Shown: positions 23,270-34,770, counted from the first letter of the stretch. The stretch is 64,000 nt of DNA from Linum tenue (GCA_946122785.1 CAMGYJ010000011.1:36606513-36670512), one strand, 5' to 3'. Numbers and translations are program-made. The notes: generated by a model not told the origin, from the sequence alone.

Positions 23270-23640
23270 CTCACAAGATAGAGCACGACGTAAGATAGAG
23301 CACTGGCCGTCCATGGAACACCGACTTGCATTGCATGTAGGAATTGCAACACAAATCTTTTTGAAAAAGAAACGGCCTTGGAAGTTGAAAAAGCTGCCAT
23401 ATCATTGGGATTGAGCTCAATCTGCATAGCAAATCAGAGTGAGAGACAACTTTAGAACACAGAAACTCGATTAAAATCAAGTTAACAAACACACACAAGT
23501 TAAAGCTCACATTGAATCATCTAGAGCGGAAACATGAGGGGTCGGGCTTGGAGTTGACCCACGTCAGGTCACTCCCAATATTAATCTGGAGGTGAAATCT
23601 CTGGCGTGAATGCCCAATTTCAATTTTATGAAATAAATTC
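23270..23640 (-). pseudogene. Aspartic protease (pepsin family) fragment, copy A
   Basis: Minus-strand remains of the N-terminal part of a plant A1 aspartic protease. Near 23640-23550 the sequence reads KIEIGHSRQRFHLQINIGSDLTWV, where the family has a KVKLGTP..FNVQIDTGSD motif, so the catalytic DTG has become NIG. After a GTGTG...TGCAG intron-like gap, IELNPNDMAAFSTSKAV follows near 23415-23370. Frame breaks follow. It is a tandem relative of copy B at 23769-24265. Confidence 0.65.
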
Positions 23641-24780
23641 TCTCAAAAGAGAAGCCCAACAATTTATATAACAAAACTGGTACGTAATACACACATGAAC
23701 CCTAATTTTCTTTCTCTACATAAATGCAACAAAAAATGATGGATAATAAGAGTTTTCCCCTAACAGGATCACAGGTGAAGCATTAGGAGTCGTTCAGCTC
23801 GACGAAATTGACTCGAAGTGAAACACATCACCCGCACAAACTCCTGATGTCGTGCCCCCATCCATGTCTTGGATTGTAGCTGTATTGGTCGTCCGTGTAA
23901 CACGGACTTGCATTGCATGGAGGAATTGCAGCACAAATATTTTTGAAACAAAACAACCTTTGAAGTGGAAGAATCTGCCACATCATAGGGATCAAGCTCA
24001 ATTTGCACAATAAATGAGAGTGAGAGACAACTTTAGAACATAGAAACTCGATCAAAATCGAGTTCTCAAACACACACAAGAGGTAAAGCTCATCCTGAAT
24101 CGGTTACAGAGCGGACATGTGGGGCAGGGGTTGGAGTCGACCCACGTCAGGTCACTCCAAGTATCAATTTGGAGGTTAAATTCTCTGGCGGGAGTGCACA
24201 ATTTCACTTTTGTGAAATAAATTCTCTGAAAAGAAAAGCCCAACAATTTTGAGGGAACAAACAAGAATCAATTCAAAGAGTTGGGGCATAAGTATAACAA
24301 AGTTACATAACAAAACTGGTACATAATACACACATGAACCCTGATTTTTTATCTGTAAACTAATGCAACATAAAATGATTGATTTACAGATTAGTCCATG
24401 TTGAGGAGGAAGGAAGTTAAATAGATGCGAGAAGTGATAAATGAATGATCAATCAAAACTGCACCAGATGTTGATTGCTTATATTGTGCGCGATTTAACC
24501 AACAACTGCAAAGTAGGCTTAATGAATTTTTGCCCGCAGGCTATGAATAACTAAGCTGGCCAAACGACCTTTTCTTTCCCTGGGCTCGATTACAGAGATG
24601 AAGCTCTGTTTTGATCCCTAATTTTGAGAGAACAAACAAGCATCAATTCAAAGGGTTGGGGCATAAGTATAACAAAGTTATATAACAAAACTACTACGTG
24701 ATACACACATGAACCCTAATTTTCTTTCTCTAAATGAAAGCAACAGAAAATGGTGGATTTAGAGATTAATGTTCAATGTT
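23640..24780. repeat. Repeated upstream segment of the aspartic-protease pieces
   Basis: A block with ACACATGAACCCTAATTTTC and TATAACAAAACTGGTACGTA occurs near 23660-23740, 24290-24370 and 24650-24740. It appears to be the promoter or 5' flank of the protease unit, so the array was duplicated as larger units. A fourth related flank at 24465-24640 recurs at 25650-25795 and continues at 35753, where the large Mutator-like element interrupts it. Confidence 0.6.
23769..24265 (-). pseudogene. Aspartic protease (pepsin family) fragment, copy B
   Basis: Minus strand. From about 24250 it reads QRIYFTKVKLCTPAREFNLQ then IDTWSDLTWVDSNPCPTCPL, clearly an A1 protease first catalytic region; the essential DTG triad is DTW. 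After an intron-like gap, IELDPYDVADSSTSKVV follows near 24003. A frameshift then moves to the frame of NICAAIPPCNASPCYTDDQ (about 23935-23880). The second catalytic Asp region is not present. It is better preserved than copy A but also dead. Confidence 0.75.
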
Positions 24781-24849
24781 AGCGAGGAAGGAAGTTGGAC
24801 TGATGCGAGAAGTGATGAATACATGATCAATTATGCATAAGTTGTTGAT

Positions 24850-25648
24850 AAGGTGTTCAATCGGATTGGTTACCGTGGTAATCATATTAACAGGTAGCAT
24901 TCGGTTAATTTTGTTTGGTTAATTTAGAAATTGGTCTGGTTTGGTTAAAATTTTTAGCTTATTTGGTTTAGGTGGTTTGGTTTGGTTTCAACACTACTAA
25001 CCAATGAAATCAATTAATGATACACCTAATATACAAAATTATTTATACTTCCATGCAACCAACCAAACCAAACTTTCGTGATTCCCTATTTTATTTCCAT
25101 GTGCACAACAAACCAAAGCATTATGGGTCAAAAATTAAATGGGTCTGCCTATTTACTAAATCAAAACATTTTGGACAATTACTAGACTTTAGGATTACAT
25201 ACAATACCATGACAGGCACCTCAAACTATGTATAGTTTAAGTGTTTTGTAGGAGAGCTTTAACTTCGTGATGAGTGGTATTGGTATGTATTTAATATTTA
25301 TGTTAAGGGTTTGTTGTAAGCTAACTATATTAGGTGGAGAGAGGATGAATGATGTATTAACTCGAATGATAATGATAATCATGGATGGTTAGTCTTATTA
25401 TTATTGCTTATATATAATGATAGTTTATGATAGTAATAACATATGGTTATGTTTTATTCATTAACAGGATAATTGTTTTCATGTAATGTTATGCTATTTG
25501 GTTAATCCGATTATCCGATTAACCAAACCAATTAAATTTTGGTTTGGTTAATTTGGACAGTTTGGTTAAAACATTTTATTCCATGGTTAATGAAATTTAG
25601 ACTTAATTGATTTGGTTATTACCACGGTAACTATTTGAACACCCTAAC
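24850..25648. mobile_element. MITE with AGGTGTTCAA ends (hAT-type)
   Basis: The left end AAGGTGTTCAATCGG..GGTTACCGTGGTAAT and the right end, reverse-complemented, TTAGGGTGTTCAAATAGTTACCGTGGTAAT form the TIR. TGTTGAT flanks both sides (7 of 8 bases). The interior is AT-rich with many GGTTTGGTT / AACCAAACC motifs. The small ORF at 25017-25235 has no family resemblance. Confidence 0.7.
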
Positions 25649-25786
25649 TGTTGATTGTTTATATTGGGCCCGATTTAACCAACAATTGTAAAGTAGGCTG
25701 AATGAATTTCTGCCCGCAAACTGTGAATAACTAAGTTAGCCCAAACGGCCTTTTCTTTCCTGGACTGCATTACAGAAATGAAGCTC

Positions 25787-25795
25787 TATTTTAAG
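25787..25795. repeat. 9-bp target duplication CTATTTTAA, left copy
   Basis: Repeated exactly at 35753-35761, directly outside the TIRs of the element at 25796-35752. Nine bases is the Mutator signature. Confidence 0.85.
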
Positions 25796-25945
25796 GCCAA
25801 TACTATGGTGCCGCTATTAAAAGTGCGGCACCGATGCCGCTGCTTTTTGATTGGTCCACATAGAATGTAGTAAAAGTGACGTGGCTGCTTGGGTTTATTA
25901 ATGGTCTACTCAAGCCCAATGGACATGAGCCAGGCTCAGACCGGC
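25796..25945. repeat. Left TIR of the first MULE
   Basis: Pairs with 35603-35752. It contains the inner palindrome-like segment AAAAGTGCGGCACCG.TGCCGC and a TGACGTGGCT motif conserved in both arms. Confidence 0.85.
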
Positions 25946-26318
25946 CACTCCCCACGGAAACTTAAAGAAAATTTAGCAAAATCAAGCGTCGTCTTTCTCG
26001 CTTGGCCGCTCGGCCGCTCCGAGCGACCGACTGACTGTCTAACTAGTTCCGGCGACTATTCTATGGATGATCCAACCGCTCTCTACCATGCCTCCACTAT
26101 AATCATTCACTGTCTTCCTCACTCCCCTCAACTCCGGATTTTGCAGCAGATGGTGACAATTTCAGTTTGTGATCGATTTCTGTTATCACTTTTCAGTCGT
26201 CAATTCCTCTTCTCCACGGGAATTGAGAGTACCATATTATGAAGTAATGTTTTTCGCTTTTACTTGTTTAATTCAACTTAATTTTCTCCATGTTGATGAA
26301 TCACTAGGTCATCTAGTC

Positions 26319-26976
26319 CAGTGGCGGACCCAGAAAATTTTCATAGGGGTGTCCTCTTTTTAAAAATAAAATTAATAAAAATAAAATAATTAATAAAAAT
26401 AAAATTGTAAATAAGAAAATACCTTACTCGTACAGGTTAAAAAAGTTCATTATGTTTTTTCAACATTGTAGAATACACTTGGTGTCTACAGTGTTAAAAA
26501 AACTGTCTCTATAGAGTCTATATACCCTACCAGACAATCATTCACGAACTTATTGCATATTCGATTTGTAAACTTGTTCTCGATGCAACCCAAAGCTGAA
26601 AGACTCTTTCAACACTTGCCGTATTAAGGGTAGCTTGAAATTAGTTTAATTGTTAGGTTTTTAAAATAATTAGAGATAGAAAATGACATTTTACTATTAC
26701 ATTTTTCAAAATCGAACATCAAATGAGTTGTAGGTCAACGAAAATTAAGTTTATTAATAAGAATAGTGTTCTAGATTTGAATTATCCAATCTAGCACTTA
26801 TATTCCTATACACAAATGACAGTAGGATAATCGTGTTTTCAAATTTCAGGGGTGTCCCTCACTATCAATTATATTTTTTTTGTCCATATGTAAATTACCA
26901 CCGGGGGTTGGATAATCGTATTCCTAAAATTTAGGGGTGTCCGGGGACACCCTAAAACTCCCTGGGTCCGCCCCTG
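26319..26976. mobile_element. hAT-type MITE nested in the first MULE
   Basis: Ends read CAGTGGCGGACCCAG and CTGGGTCCGCCCCTG, with subterminal AGGGGTGTCC repeats. The 8-bp duplication ATCTAGTC is at 26311-26318 and 26977-26984. No coding capacity. Confidence 0.9.
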
Positions 26977-27081
26977 ATCTAGTCCATGTGATTCATGCAT
27001 TCCATGCAAAGGGAAGACAGAGACGTAGCTAAGCAAGAGAAGTCCAAGCTGTTGCTACCTTTACGTGGAGAATAGGATTAG

Positions 27082-27086
27082 GATGT
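27082..27086. repeat. Target-site duplication GATGT, left copy (Sirevirus-like Copia)
   Basis: GATGT is repeated at 34376-34380, directly after the 3' LTR. Confidence 0.85.
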
Positions 27087-27845
27087 TGTTGAATGAAGTT
27101 ACCAAATCAGAATTGCTCTAAAGAAGGAAAGAAGGACAACCAGGAACAACTCAGAGTTTCCATAACCATCCTCCTTCACCATTCAAAAGCAACGGTCAAA
27201 AGATTGTTGAAGGCTATATATTCAAGTGTCCTGTTAACTTGATCGGCACTTTTTGTAAGGGTGGAATAGGGCTGCTTACAATCTGGGTTAATCAAACAGG
27301 GGAAAAGGTTCTGTTTGATTAGCGGTGTAACGGGTCTGGGGATTAAGATCCGGGTTAAAATTCCTGCACTTGTACTTTGAGTCAATCTCGTTTATCTTTT
27401 GCTTGATAGGAAAAATTGAATAAAAAGAGTCTCCTAGATGTCAGCAAAGTGCTGAGTCTAGGACGAGGAGTGACCAGTAGATTGGGAACCTCGTTAAATT
27501 GCCTGTGTTCATTTAATCTTTCTGCTGCGCTTAATCTTGGTCACTTGATCAGCTCGTGCTCTGTTTTGGTCGAAGTTCCCCTGCTTCTCTGGTTCATCTT
27601 CTCGACAAGATGACTGTAAGCAGAGATCAAATAGTGGGCTTAAACTTCCTTGGGCTCGGCTGATAAATAAACTGGCTTCCTTTTAATTTTCCTTTTGGGC
27701 TTTTCACTGCTTTCGGCCCATGTTAATAATTGAAGAGAACTGACGAAGACAGTTCACTCGTCTTCTTCTCTCTTCTGCAATTCCCGTCTCTTCCATTTCT
27801 CTGTTTGTCGAACCCTATTTTTTCTTCTCCATTTCTTAGTTAACA
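27087..27845 (+). repeat. 5' LTR of Sirevirus-like Copia
   Basis: 759 bp, TGTTGAATG...AGTTAACA, matching 33617-34375 with about five differences by eye. Confidence 0.94.
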
Positions 27846-27847
27846 AT

Positions 27848-27859
27848 TGGTATCAGAGC
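27848..27859 (+). promoter_or_regulatory. Primer-binding site (initiator tRNA-Met)
   Basis: TGGTATCAGAGC lies two bases after the 5' LTR, the standard Copia primer site. Confidence 0.92.
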
Positions 27860-27901
27860 AGGTCCTTGACGAAGGTATCTCCTGCCAAGGTAGCGATCAG
27901 T

Positions 27902-29692
27902 ATGTCGTCATCGTCGTTCGGTCAAGCGGCATTAAATCATCCTCCAATTTTCACCGGTTCGAATTATACCGCGTGGAAAAAAAGGATGAAGCAATTTATG
28001 TGGGGAGTTGATGAGGAGCTGTGGTTGATAGTTCAAAATGGACCGATTGATGCAAAAATAGAAGAGCAGCATCTGTGGTCCGCTGCGCAAAAGAAAAGCG
28101 CACAGCTCAACCAAAGAGCGATGCATGTGCTTCAATCAGCGATGAATCCAGATGAAGCGGATCAGGTTGAGAACTGTGAAACAGCTAGAGAGATCTGGAC
28201 AGCTCTTGAAAGCACATATGAAGGTACGTCAAATATTAGAGAATCTCGGATTGATTTACTGGTTCATGAATATGAAGCGTTTGGTATGGTTGAAAATGAA
28301 AGTATTCATGAGATGTATTCGAGATTTACTGTTTTGATTAATAAACTGAAAGGATTAGGGAGAAATTTTCAAACCAAGGATCTTAATCGGAAAATTCTTA
28401 GGTCTTTGCCTAAAGAATGGCTGCCAAAGCGGACTGCCATTGAGGAGGCAAAGAACCTTGCTACTTTACCTATTAATGAGCTAATTGGATCATTATTGAG
28501 CCATGAAAATGTTATTAGACAAGTTAATCAAGATGATGAAAAACGCAAGAAAAACTTGGCATTTAAGTCTAAAGTGATGATTCAGGATTCTGGGAGTGAC
28601 TCAGAATCTGATTTCGACAGAGAGTTTGCTCTGATCAGCAAGCGATTTCATCGCATGTTGAAATACAAAAATGAAAAGAAACAAAGAGCTGATGATTTAC
28701 GCAAGCCAGCTCACGATTACACTAATCATAACTCTCAAGCTAGTCTGCCTTTACAGCAGACCAGAAAATTTGAGACAGGTGTGCAGGATAAGGATCCACA
28801 GGCTTGCTATAAGTGTGGAAGGGTTGGGCACATTCGTGCAAACTGTCCACTGACACAGAAGGCTAAAGAAAAAGCTATGAAAGCGTCTTGGAGCGATTAT
28901 GACTCAGACAATGAGCAAGAGTCGGCGGATGAGGAAGCATTTATGGCAATCACAGCCAAATCTAAAGATCGAGGGAGTTCATCAGATGAGAATGATCATA
29001 AGTGGTACTTAGACAGCGGGTGTTCCCACCATATGTCTGGTAAGGAAAAACTATTCTCCTCCCTAACTCCCAAAGATGGTGGTAAGGTTTTATTTGGTGA
29101 TAATGGATGTGGTCAAATTCTAGGAATTGGCACGATAGGAGGATCTCCTCTACCATCATTTCATGACGTGCTACTGGTTAAAGGGCTAAAACATAATTTG
29201 TTGTCCATTAGCCAACTGTGTAGCAACGGAAATCGTGTTATCTTTAAATCTGATACTTGTATAGTTGAAAGAATTGATGGTAATAAGACTCTTCTTGTGG
29301 GAAACCGAGTCAATAATATGTATGTCATTGATTTACATGATCTTGATGCCTTTAATGAAATGTGCTTTGTTGCTTCATATCAACAAGAGCTTCTATGGCA
29401 TCGTAGAATGGGACATATCAGCCTGCCTAAGCTAGTAAATTTGTCCAAATCAGACTGTATCCGAGGTGTCCCCATGCTAAAACAGAAAACTGATTTCTTC
29501 TGTGAAGTATGTATTACTAGTAAGCATACTAAGAAATCCTTTAAATCGAAGTCTGATATAACTTCTCAGCAAATGTTTGAGCTTATACACATGGATCTTT
29601 TTGGTCCATGTAATGTCACTAGCTTGGGTGGTAAGAATTATGTTCTAGTTCTGGTAGATGATTACTCTCGCTATACCTGGGTTTCTTTTTAG
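27902..29692 (+). pseudogene. Copia gag, protease and first part of integrase
   Basis: Structural and enzymatic polyprotein of the retrotransposon. The first ATG in frame is 27902. In order are the gag region (TGSNYTAWKKRMKQFMWGV; YNK-type coiled N-domain), the CCHC knuckle CYKCGRVGHIRANC (from 28804), the protease motif LDSGCSHHMSG (about 29009), GAG-preintegrase/HHCC (HRRMGHIS...CEVC, about 29398-29510) and the first catalytic Asp of integrase in HMDLFGPC (about 29590). The frame ends at TAG 29690-29692 after YTWVSF. The rest of integrase continues in the -1 frame, so one base is missing in the T run at 29684-29689, or the assembly has a homopolymer error. Nothing supports programmed frameshifting. 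Confidence 0.9.
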
Positions 29693-32115
29693 CTCACAAA
29701 GATGAGGCAGTTAAAAAATTTAAGTCTTTTGTGAAACAATTCTCAGGACAAATTAAGAACATTAGGAGTGACAATGGTGGGGAATTCGTGTCAGAAGAGT
29801 TTGAGAATCTATGTAATGATTCAGGGATAACCCATAGCTTTTCAGCCCCTCGTACTCCACAACAAAATGGAGTTGTCGAGAGGAAGAATCGTACTATTAT
29901 AGAATGTGCTCGTACCATGCTTCTTGAGTATAACTTACCAAAATCCTTTTGGGCAGAAGCAGTTAGTACAGCTTGCTATGTTCTGAACCGTGTGCTTATT
30001 AGAAAAGATTTACTGAAAACTCCTTATGAAGTCTTTAAGAATAAAGTGCCTAATATTGCTTACTTTCATTCGTTTGGATGTCCCTGTTATGTGCTTAACA
30101 CTAAGGAGCATCTAGGAAAGTTTGATGCTAGGTCTGATGAGGCCATATTTCTGGGGTACTCTATTAAAGGGCAGGCCTATCGTATTTACAATAAGCGAAC
30201 CAAAAAGGTGGAAGAATCTGTCCACGTTAAGTTTAATGATGCTAATCCTATCTCTAAGGTCTCTGAACAGGAAACGATGCAGTTTGATCTTCTAGAAATG
30301 ACCAGAGGGTCTTTAAATGAAAATACTGCTGTTCAAGATGACATGAGAGGAACAAATGAGGAAATGGAGGGCCAAGACCTGAATACTCAAGCAGACTTAA
30401 CTGTCCATCAGAACTCAGAAGACTCAATTGACACACAAGTTGCTGCTCCACCTCATATACAGACACGTCACCCAGCAGAACAAATCATTGGTGATGCCAA
30501 TGCAGGAATTCAAACTCGAGGTAACAGATACACCCCAGGTCAGTACGCCTACATTTCTCAAGTAGAACCTAAGAACTACAAAGATGCTTTGAAAGACGAT
30601 GGTTGGTCTATTGCTATGACTGAAGAATTAAATCAATTTGACTATCTGCATGTTTGGGATTTAGTACCTCGTCCATTAGATACTACGGTTCTTGGAACAA
30701 AATGGGTGTTTCGAAATAAATCTAATGAAGAAGGTGTTATTATTCGTAATAAAGCTAGACTAGTGGCTCAGGGTTATTTGCAAGAGGAAGGGATTGATTA
30801 TGACGAAACATTCGCTCCTGTAGCTCGTCTTGAATCAATCCGATTACTTTGTGCTTTTGCTAGCTATATGAATTTTAAACTTTACCAGATGGATGTGAAA
30901 AGCGCCTTTTTAAATGGAGTTATTCAGAAGGATGTTTACGTTGAACAACCCCCTGGCTTCATAGACCATCAATTTCCAAATCACGTCTTTAAACTTAACA
31001 AGGCCTTGTATGGTCTTAAACAGGCTCCTCGAGCCTGGTTTGAGCGGTTAACAACTTTTCTTAAAGATGAAAAGTTCATACAAGGCAGTGTTGACAAAAC
31101 CTTGTTCACTAAAAGAGTGTCAGATGATCTTCTAATTGTTCAGATTTACGTGGACGACATAGTTTTCGGATCCACTAACGAGAAACTTTGTTCTGATTTT
31201 TGTGAATCCATGAAAAATGTCTTTGAAATGAGCATGATGGGAGAATTGCAATACTTCCTAGGATTGCAAGTCAAACAAACTTCTCATGGAATTTTCATTA
31301 ATCAATCAAAGTACATATCTAGTATGCTGAATAAGTTCGATATGACTGCCTTAAATTCAAGTCCCACTCCTATGGCGACTAACATTAAATTAGACAAGGA
31401 TGAAGCTGGAACTCCAGTTGATGAATCCCTCTATCGAGGCATGATCGGATCTTTACTATACCTGACGGCCAGCAGGCCTGACATACAACATAGTGTCTGT
31501 TTATGTGCACGTTTTCAGTCAAATCCAAAGGAAAGTCACTTAACGGCTGTTAAGAGGATTTTCAGATATATCAAAGGCACACCAGATGTTGGAATATGGT
31601 ATAGCAAACAGAATATGTTTGACCTCTTGGGTTACAGTGACTCTGACTTTGCCGGTAGTCTTACTGATCGTAGGAGTACTACAGGCAGTTGTCAGTTTGT
31701 TGGGCTTTCTATAGTGTCTTGGTCTTGCAAAAAGCAAGGTGCTGTTGCTCTATCAACAGCTGAAGCAGAGTATATAGCAGCAGGTAGTTCTTGTACTCAG
31801 TTATTATGGCTTAAAAATCAATTAGCTGATTATGGTCTATTAGTTCCTACTATTCCATTGTTTTGTGATAACACTAGTGCCATTAGCATGACTAGAAATC
31901 CTGTTCAGCACTCTCGTACCAAGCACATAGAAGTGAAATATCATTTCATACGAGATCTGGTACAGGATAATATAGTTACCTTACAATATATTCCTACAGA
32001 ATTCCAATTGGCGGATCTCTTTACTAAACCTTTGCCTGCTGATCGATTTACCTTTTTATGCTTCGAAATCGGGTTGAGATCTTTAGCATCTCTAACCGAG
32101 ATCCTTGAGGCATAA
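29693..32115 (+). pseudogene. Copia integrase (rest), reverse transcriptase and RNase H
   Basis: This continues the polyprotein in another frame. The integrase core (RSDNGGEF about 29764, PQQNGVVERKNR about 29857) is followed by the reverse transcriptase (WVFRNK, ARLVAQGY, DYDETFAPVARLESIR, QMDVKSAFLNG, ALYGLKQAPRAW and the catalytic YVDD at 31147-31158). RNase H follows (GYSDSDFAGS, SRTKHIEVKYHFIRD, LADLFTKPL), ending at TAA 32113-32115. The motif pattern fits the Sirevirus/SIRE branch. The frame is open for about 800 residues without another lesion. As it has no start codon of its own, translation would depend on the interrupted upstream part. Confidence 0.92.
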
Positions 32116-32333
32116 TTTGCTGCTCTTGCCTTCCTTTTCTTGCTTTATTTTCTTTCCTGTTGAGTCTAGGATCAGTAGTGCTTCGTTTCTTGTCTCTTTT
32201 ATCTTGATTCTCTTGATTCCCTGCATTTATTTCCTTTCCTTGCTTAGAGTTAGTCTGCGGGTATTTAAGTGCGGCTCGTCCCTCCTCAGTCCTTGCATAC
32301 CCTCAATTGAGTATACCCTGCCCTCCTGTTATC

Positions 32334-33296
32334 ATGGTTTTCGCTATCACATACACTGGCACCCTATTTTTTGAGCCTATTCCCTCCAATTATCACCGAC
32401 ATATCCAAAGTTTTGCGTCCCGTCCCTTTCTGCCCTCTTATCATGTTCCCTTTCCTGAGCTAGTGGAATTGGGTCTTGATGTCCATGGGTTCATTCGCAA
32501 TTTAGGATGGGAATTCCTCCTAGACCAGCCTTTCTCCTCACTCATATGCCCTGATCTGGTCCGATACTTCTTTTCAAACTTTCGCTCTCCCGGGCTGGCT
32601 TCCCGCTCTTTTTCATCCATTGTGTTTGGCCATTTGTTCACCCTCCATCTCGATGATCTGTCCGAAACTCTTCATATCCCTCGAGTTGGAGAAGCTCTTG
32701 CTGACGCTTCAGAACTGGAACTCTTTGCCTTCCACTACCCTGATGAATTCCACCAGCTTACTGGTGTGTTGCCTGCCTCTGGAATGTTCATGCCAGTCTC
32801 TGCGTTGTTGCCATCTCTTCGACTGCTTCACTACTGCATCACTCGTATTTTTGTTCCTCGTGCTGAGTCCTTGGACCTAGTCCTTCCTCTAGATCTTTGG
32901 ATCATCTCTCATGCTGTCCATGGGACTCCCCTCGACTATGCTCACCTAGTCTTTGGGAACCTTTTGCGCCTTAGTGATGCTGCTCTGACTGGTCCTCTTG
33001 CTTTTGGACCTCTAGTCACATCCTTCCTCCTTGAACTGCACCTCCACCTATCACCGTTTCTCACTGCGACGCCATCCCTGTATCCTCTCGCTTATCATAT
33101 TCTGGATGATCTGGAGATTGCCGTTGAAGGGGAGAATGCTGTTGAAGGGGAGAATGATGTTGTCTGGGTAAGCAGCGGCTCTGATGACAGCAGCAGCAGT
33201 GGAAGCTCTGATGATGGACCTGGGCTGGAACCGTTTGTCGAAGCACTTCAGGCTCTGTTAGAATATGGGTCAGACGACGTCAGCGATGGTGCTTAA
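32334..33296 (+). CDS. Additional ORF downstream of Copia pol, plant-transposon-protein type
   Basis: An uninterrupted 320-residue frame from ATG 32334, about 220 bp after the pol stop and about 320 bp before the 3' LTR. It reads like the plant transposon-associated family that Pfam calls putative plant transposon protein (Transposase_32-like): a GWEFLLDQP motif, LVRYFFSNF, SFSSIVFGHLFTLHLDDL, then a helical region. The C-terminus is acidic and serine-rich (WVSSGSDDSSSSGSSDDGPG) after a duplicated AVEGEN unit. No signal peptide or convincing membrane anchor is present, so it does not look like an envelope protein, although it occupies the place where Sireviruses carry env-like ORFs. Function unknown. 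The family assignment is from memory of its pattern. Confidence 0.72.
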   Translation: MVFAITYTGTLFFEPIPSNYHRHIQSFASRPFLPSYHVPFPELVELGLDVHGFIRNLGWEFLLDQPFSSLICPDLVRYFFSNFRSPGLASRSFSSIVFGHLFTLHLDDLSETLHIPRVGEALADASELELFAFHYPDEFHQLTGVLPASGMFMPVSALLPSLRLLHYCITRIFVPRAESLDLVLPLDLWIISHAVHGTPLDYAHLVFGNLLRLSDAALTGPLAFGPLVTSFLLELHLHLSPFLTATPSLYPLAYHILDDLEIAVEGENAVEGENDVVWVSSGSDDSSSSGSSDDGPGLEPFVEALQALLEYGSDDVSDGA

Positions 33297-33600
33297 GAGA
33301 GATGTCTCTGTTTTTTTTTTTCGCTGAGATCATGTTGAAGGGGAGCTTGAGTGCTTTGCTGGTTATTTCTCTTAGTTGGATTAAGAGGTGTTTTGGTTGG
33401 TTTGGACCTTTGTTTGCTTTGAGTTGTTTTGACTGCGTGGTTGTGTTTGGTTCTGGTTATTGACTGCTACTTTTGAATGTTTGAGCTTTTCTTGAGTTCG
33501 TTCTTCTCTTAATCGTTTAAGTACTCTTTATCTTTGTTGAGCTGCTCGTGCTGTTGGTCGAGAGAAGGAATGTTTTCTTTTGCAGGCAATCGGCAATCTC

Positions 33601-33616
33601 TGATTTAAGGGGAGAT
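33601..33616 (+). promoter_or_regulatory. Polypurine tract of Sirevirus-like Copia
   Basis: TTTAAGGGGAGAT immediately precedes the 3' LTR. Confidence 0.8.
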
Positions 33617-34375
33617 TGTTGAATGAAGTTACCAAATCAGAATTGCTCTAAAGAAGGAAAGAAGGACAACCAGGAACAGCTCAGAGTTTCCATAACCATC
33701 CTCCTTCACCATTCAAAAGCAACGGTCAAAAGATTGCTGAAGGCTATATATTCAAGTGTCCTGTTAACTTGATCGGCACTTTTTGTAAGGGTGGAATAGG
33801 GCTGCTTACAATCTGGGTTAATCAAACAGGGGAAAAGGTTCTGTTTGATTAGCGGTGTAACGGGTTTGGGGATTAAGATCCGGGTTAAAATTCCTGCACT
33901 TGTACTTTGAGTCAATCTCGTTTATCTTTTGCTTGATAGGAAAAATTGAATAAAAAGAGTCTCCTAGATGTCAGCAAAGTGCTGAGTCTAGGACGAGGAG
34001 TGACCAGTAGATTGGGAACCTCGTTAAATTGCCTGTGTTCATTTAATCTTTCTGCTGCGCTTAATCTTGGTCACTTGATCAACTCGTGCTCTGTTTTGGT
34101 CGAAGTTCCCCTGCTTCTCTGGTTCATCTTCTCGACAAGATGACTGTAAGCAGAGATCAAATAGTGGGCTTAAACTTCCTTGGGCTCGGCTGATAAATAA
34201 ACTGGCTTTCTTTTAATTTTCCTTTTGGGCTTTTCACTGCTTTCGGCCCATGTTAATAATTGAAGAGAACTGACGAAGACAGTTCACTCGTCTTCTTCTC
34301 TCTTCTGCAATTCCCGTCTCTTCCATTTCTCTGTTTGTCGAACCCTATTTTTTCTTCTCCATTTCTTAGTTAACA
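33617..34375 (+). repeat. 3' LTR of Sirevirus-like Copia
   Basis: 759 bp, followed by GATGT (34376-34380). Confidence 0.94.
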
Positions 34376-34483
34376 GATGTTTGATTTAACTTGATTTGGT
34401 TTGTTTGAATTTTTATTTGTCATTATTAGATTAGAGGCTTGCTAGCCATGTCGGTTAGGATTGGATGCTAAACGAGATCACCT

Positions 34484-34770
34484 TAAGGGGTCATTTGGAT
34501 CCAGATTTTTAATTTGTGGGATTTTGGCTCAAATCACTGGTTTAAAAACCCAGGTTTTTAATTTGTGGAATTTGTGTGGGATTTCAAAATAGCTGATCAC
34601 CATCGGCTATTTCATAATCCCACAATTGGGGGTTTCTGAAATCTCTAATATTTAAAATCTCTTATCATATAATTGCTTTCCAAACGAGTGATTTTAATAA
34701 AATCCCACGTTATGTAGGATTGTGCCCAAATCCCACACCCAAAACCTGCATCCAAGTGAATCTCGGGTAT
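34484..34770. mobile_element. Possible small MITE in the right arm of the first MULE
   Basis: AAGGGGTCATTTGGATCCAG on the left resembles the reverse complement of the right edge (GAGATTCACTTGGATGCAGG). Internal stretches such as TTTTTAATTTGTGGGATTT and AAATCCCACACCCAAAA are also complementary. A TAA-type target is possible but not clear. Confidence 0.45.

Larger units (their letters stand above)
27087..34375 (+). mobile_element. Sirevirus-like Copia retrotransposon with an extra 3' ORF
   Basis: 7,289 bp, complete: LTRs 27087-27845 and 33617-34375, a tRNA-Met-type primer site, gag-pol, an additional ORF, a purine tract, and GATGT target duplications. The LTRs differ by about five transitions in 759 bp, so insertion was recent. 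It landed inside the MULE, which is therefore older. One frame break in the integrase region is the only obvious lesion in gag-pol. Confidence 0.93.

Noticed and set aside
27176..27385. 69-residue ORF found in both Sirevirus-like LTRs (also 33706-33915) and 65-residue ORF at 27416
   Set aside because: They lie in the LTR and are duplicated only because the LTR is; no known LTR protein.
29684..29692. Programmed frameshift site in Copia pol
   Set aside because: Only five Ts, preceded by C; no proper slippery heptamer or obvious downstream structure.
32307..32333. Upstream extension of the extra Copia ORF
   Set aside because: Begins at TTG; the first ATG in frame is 32334.
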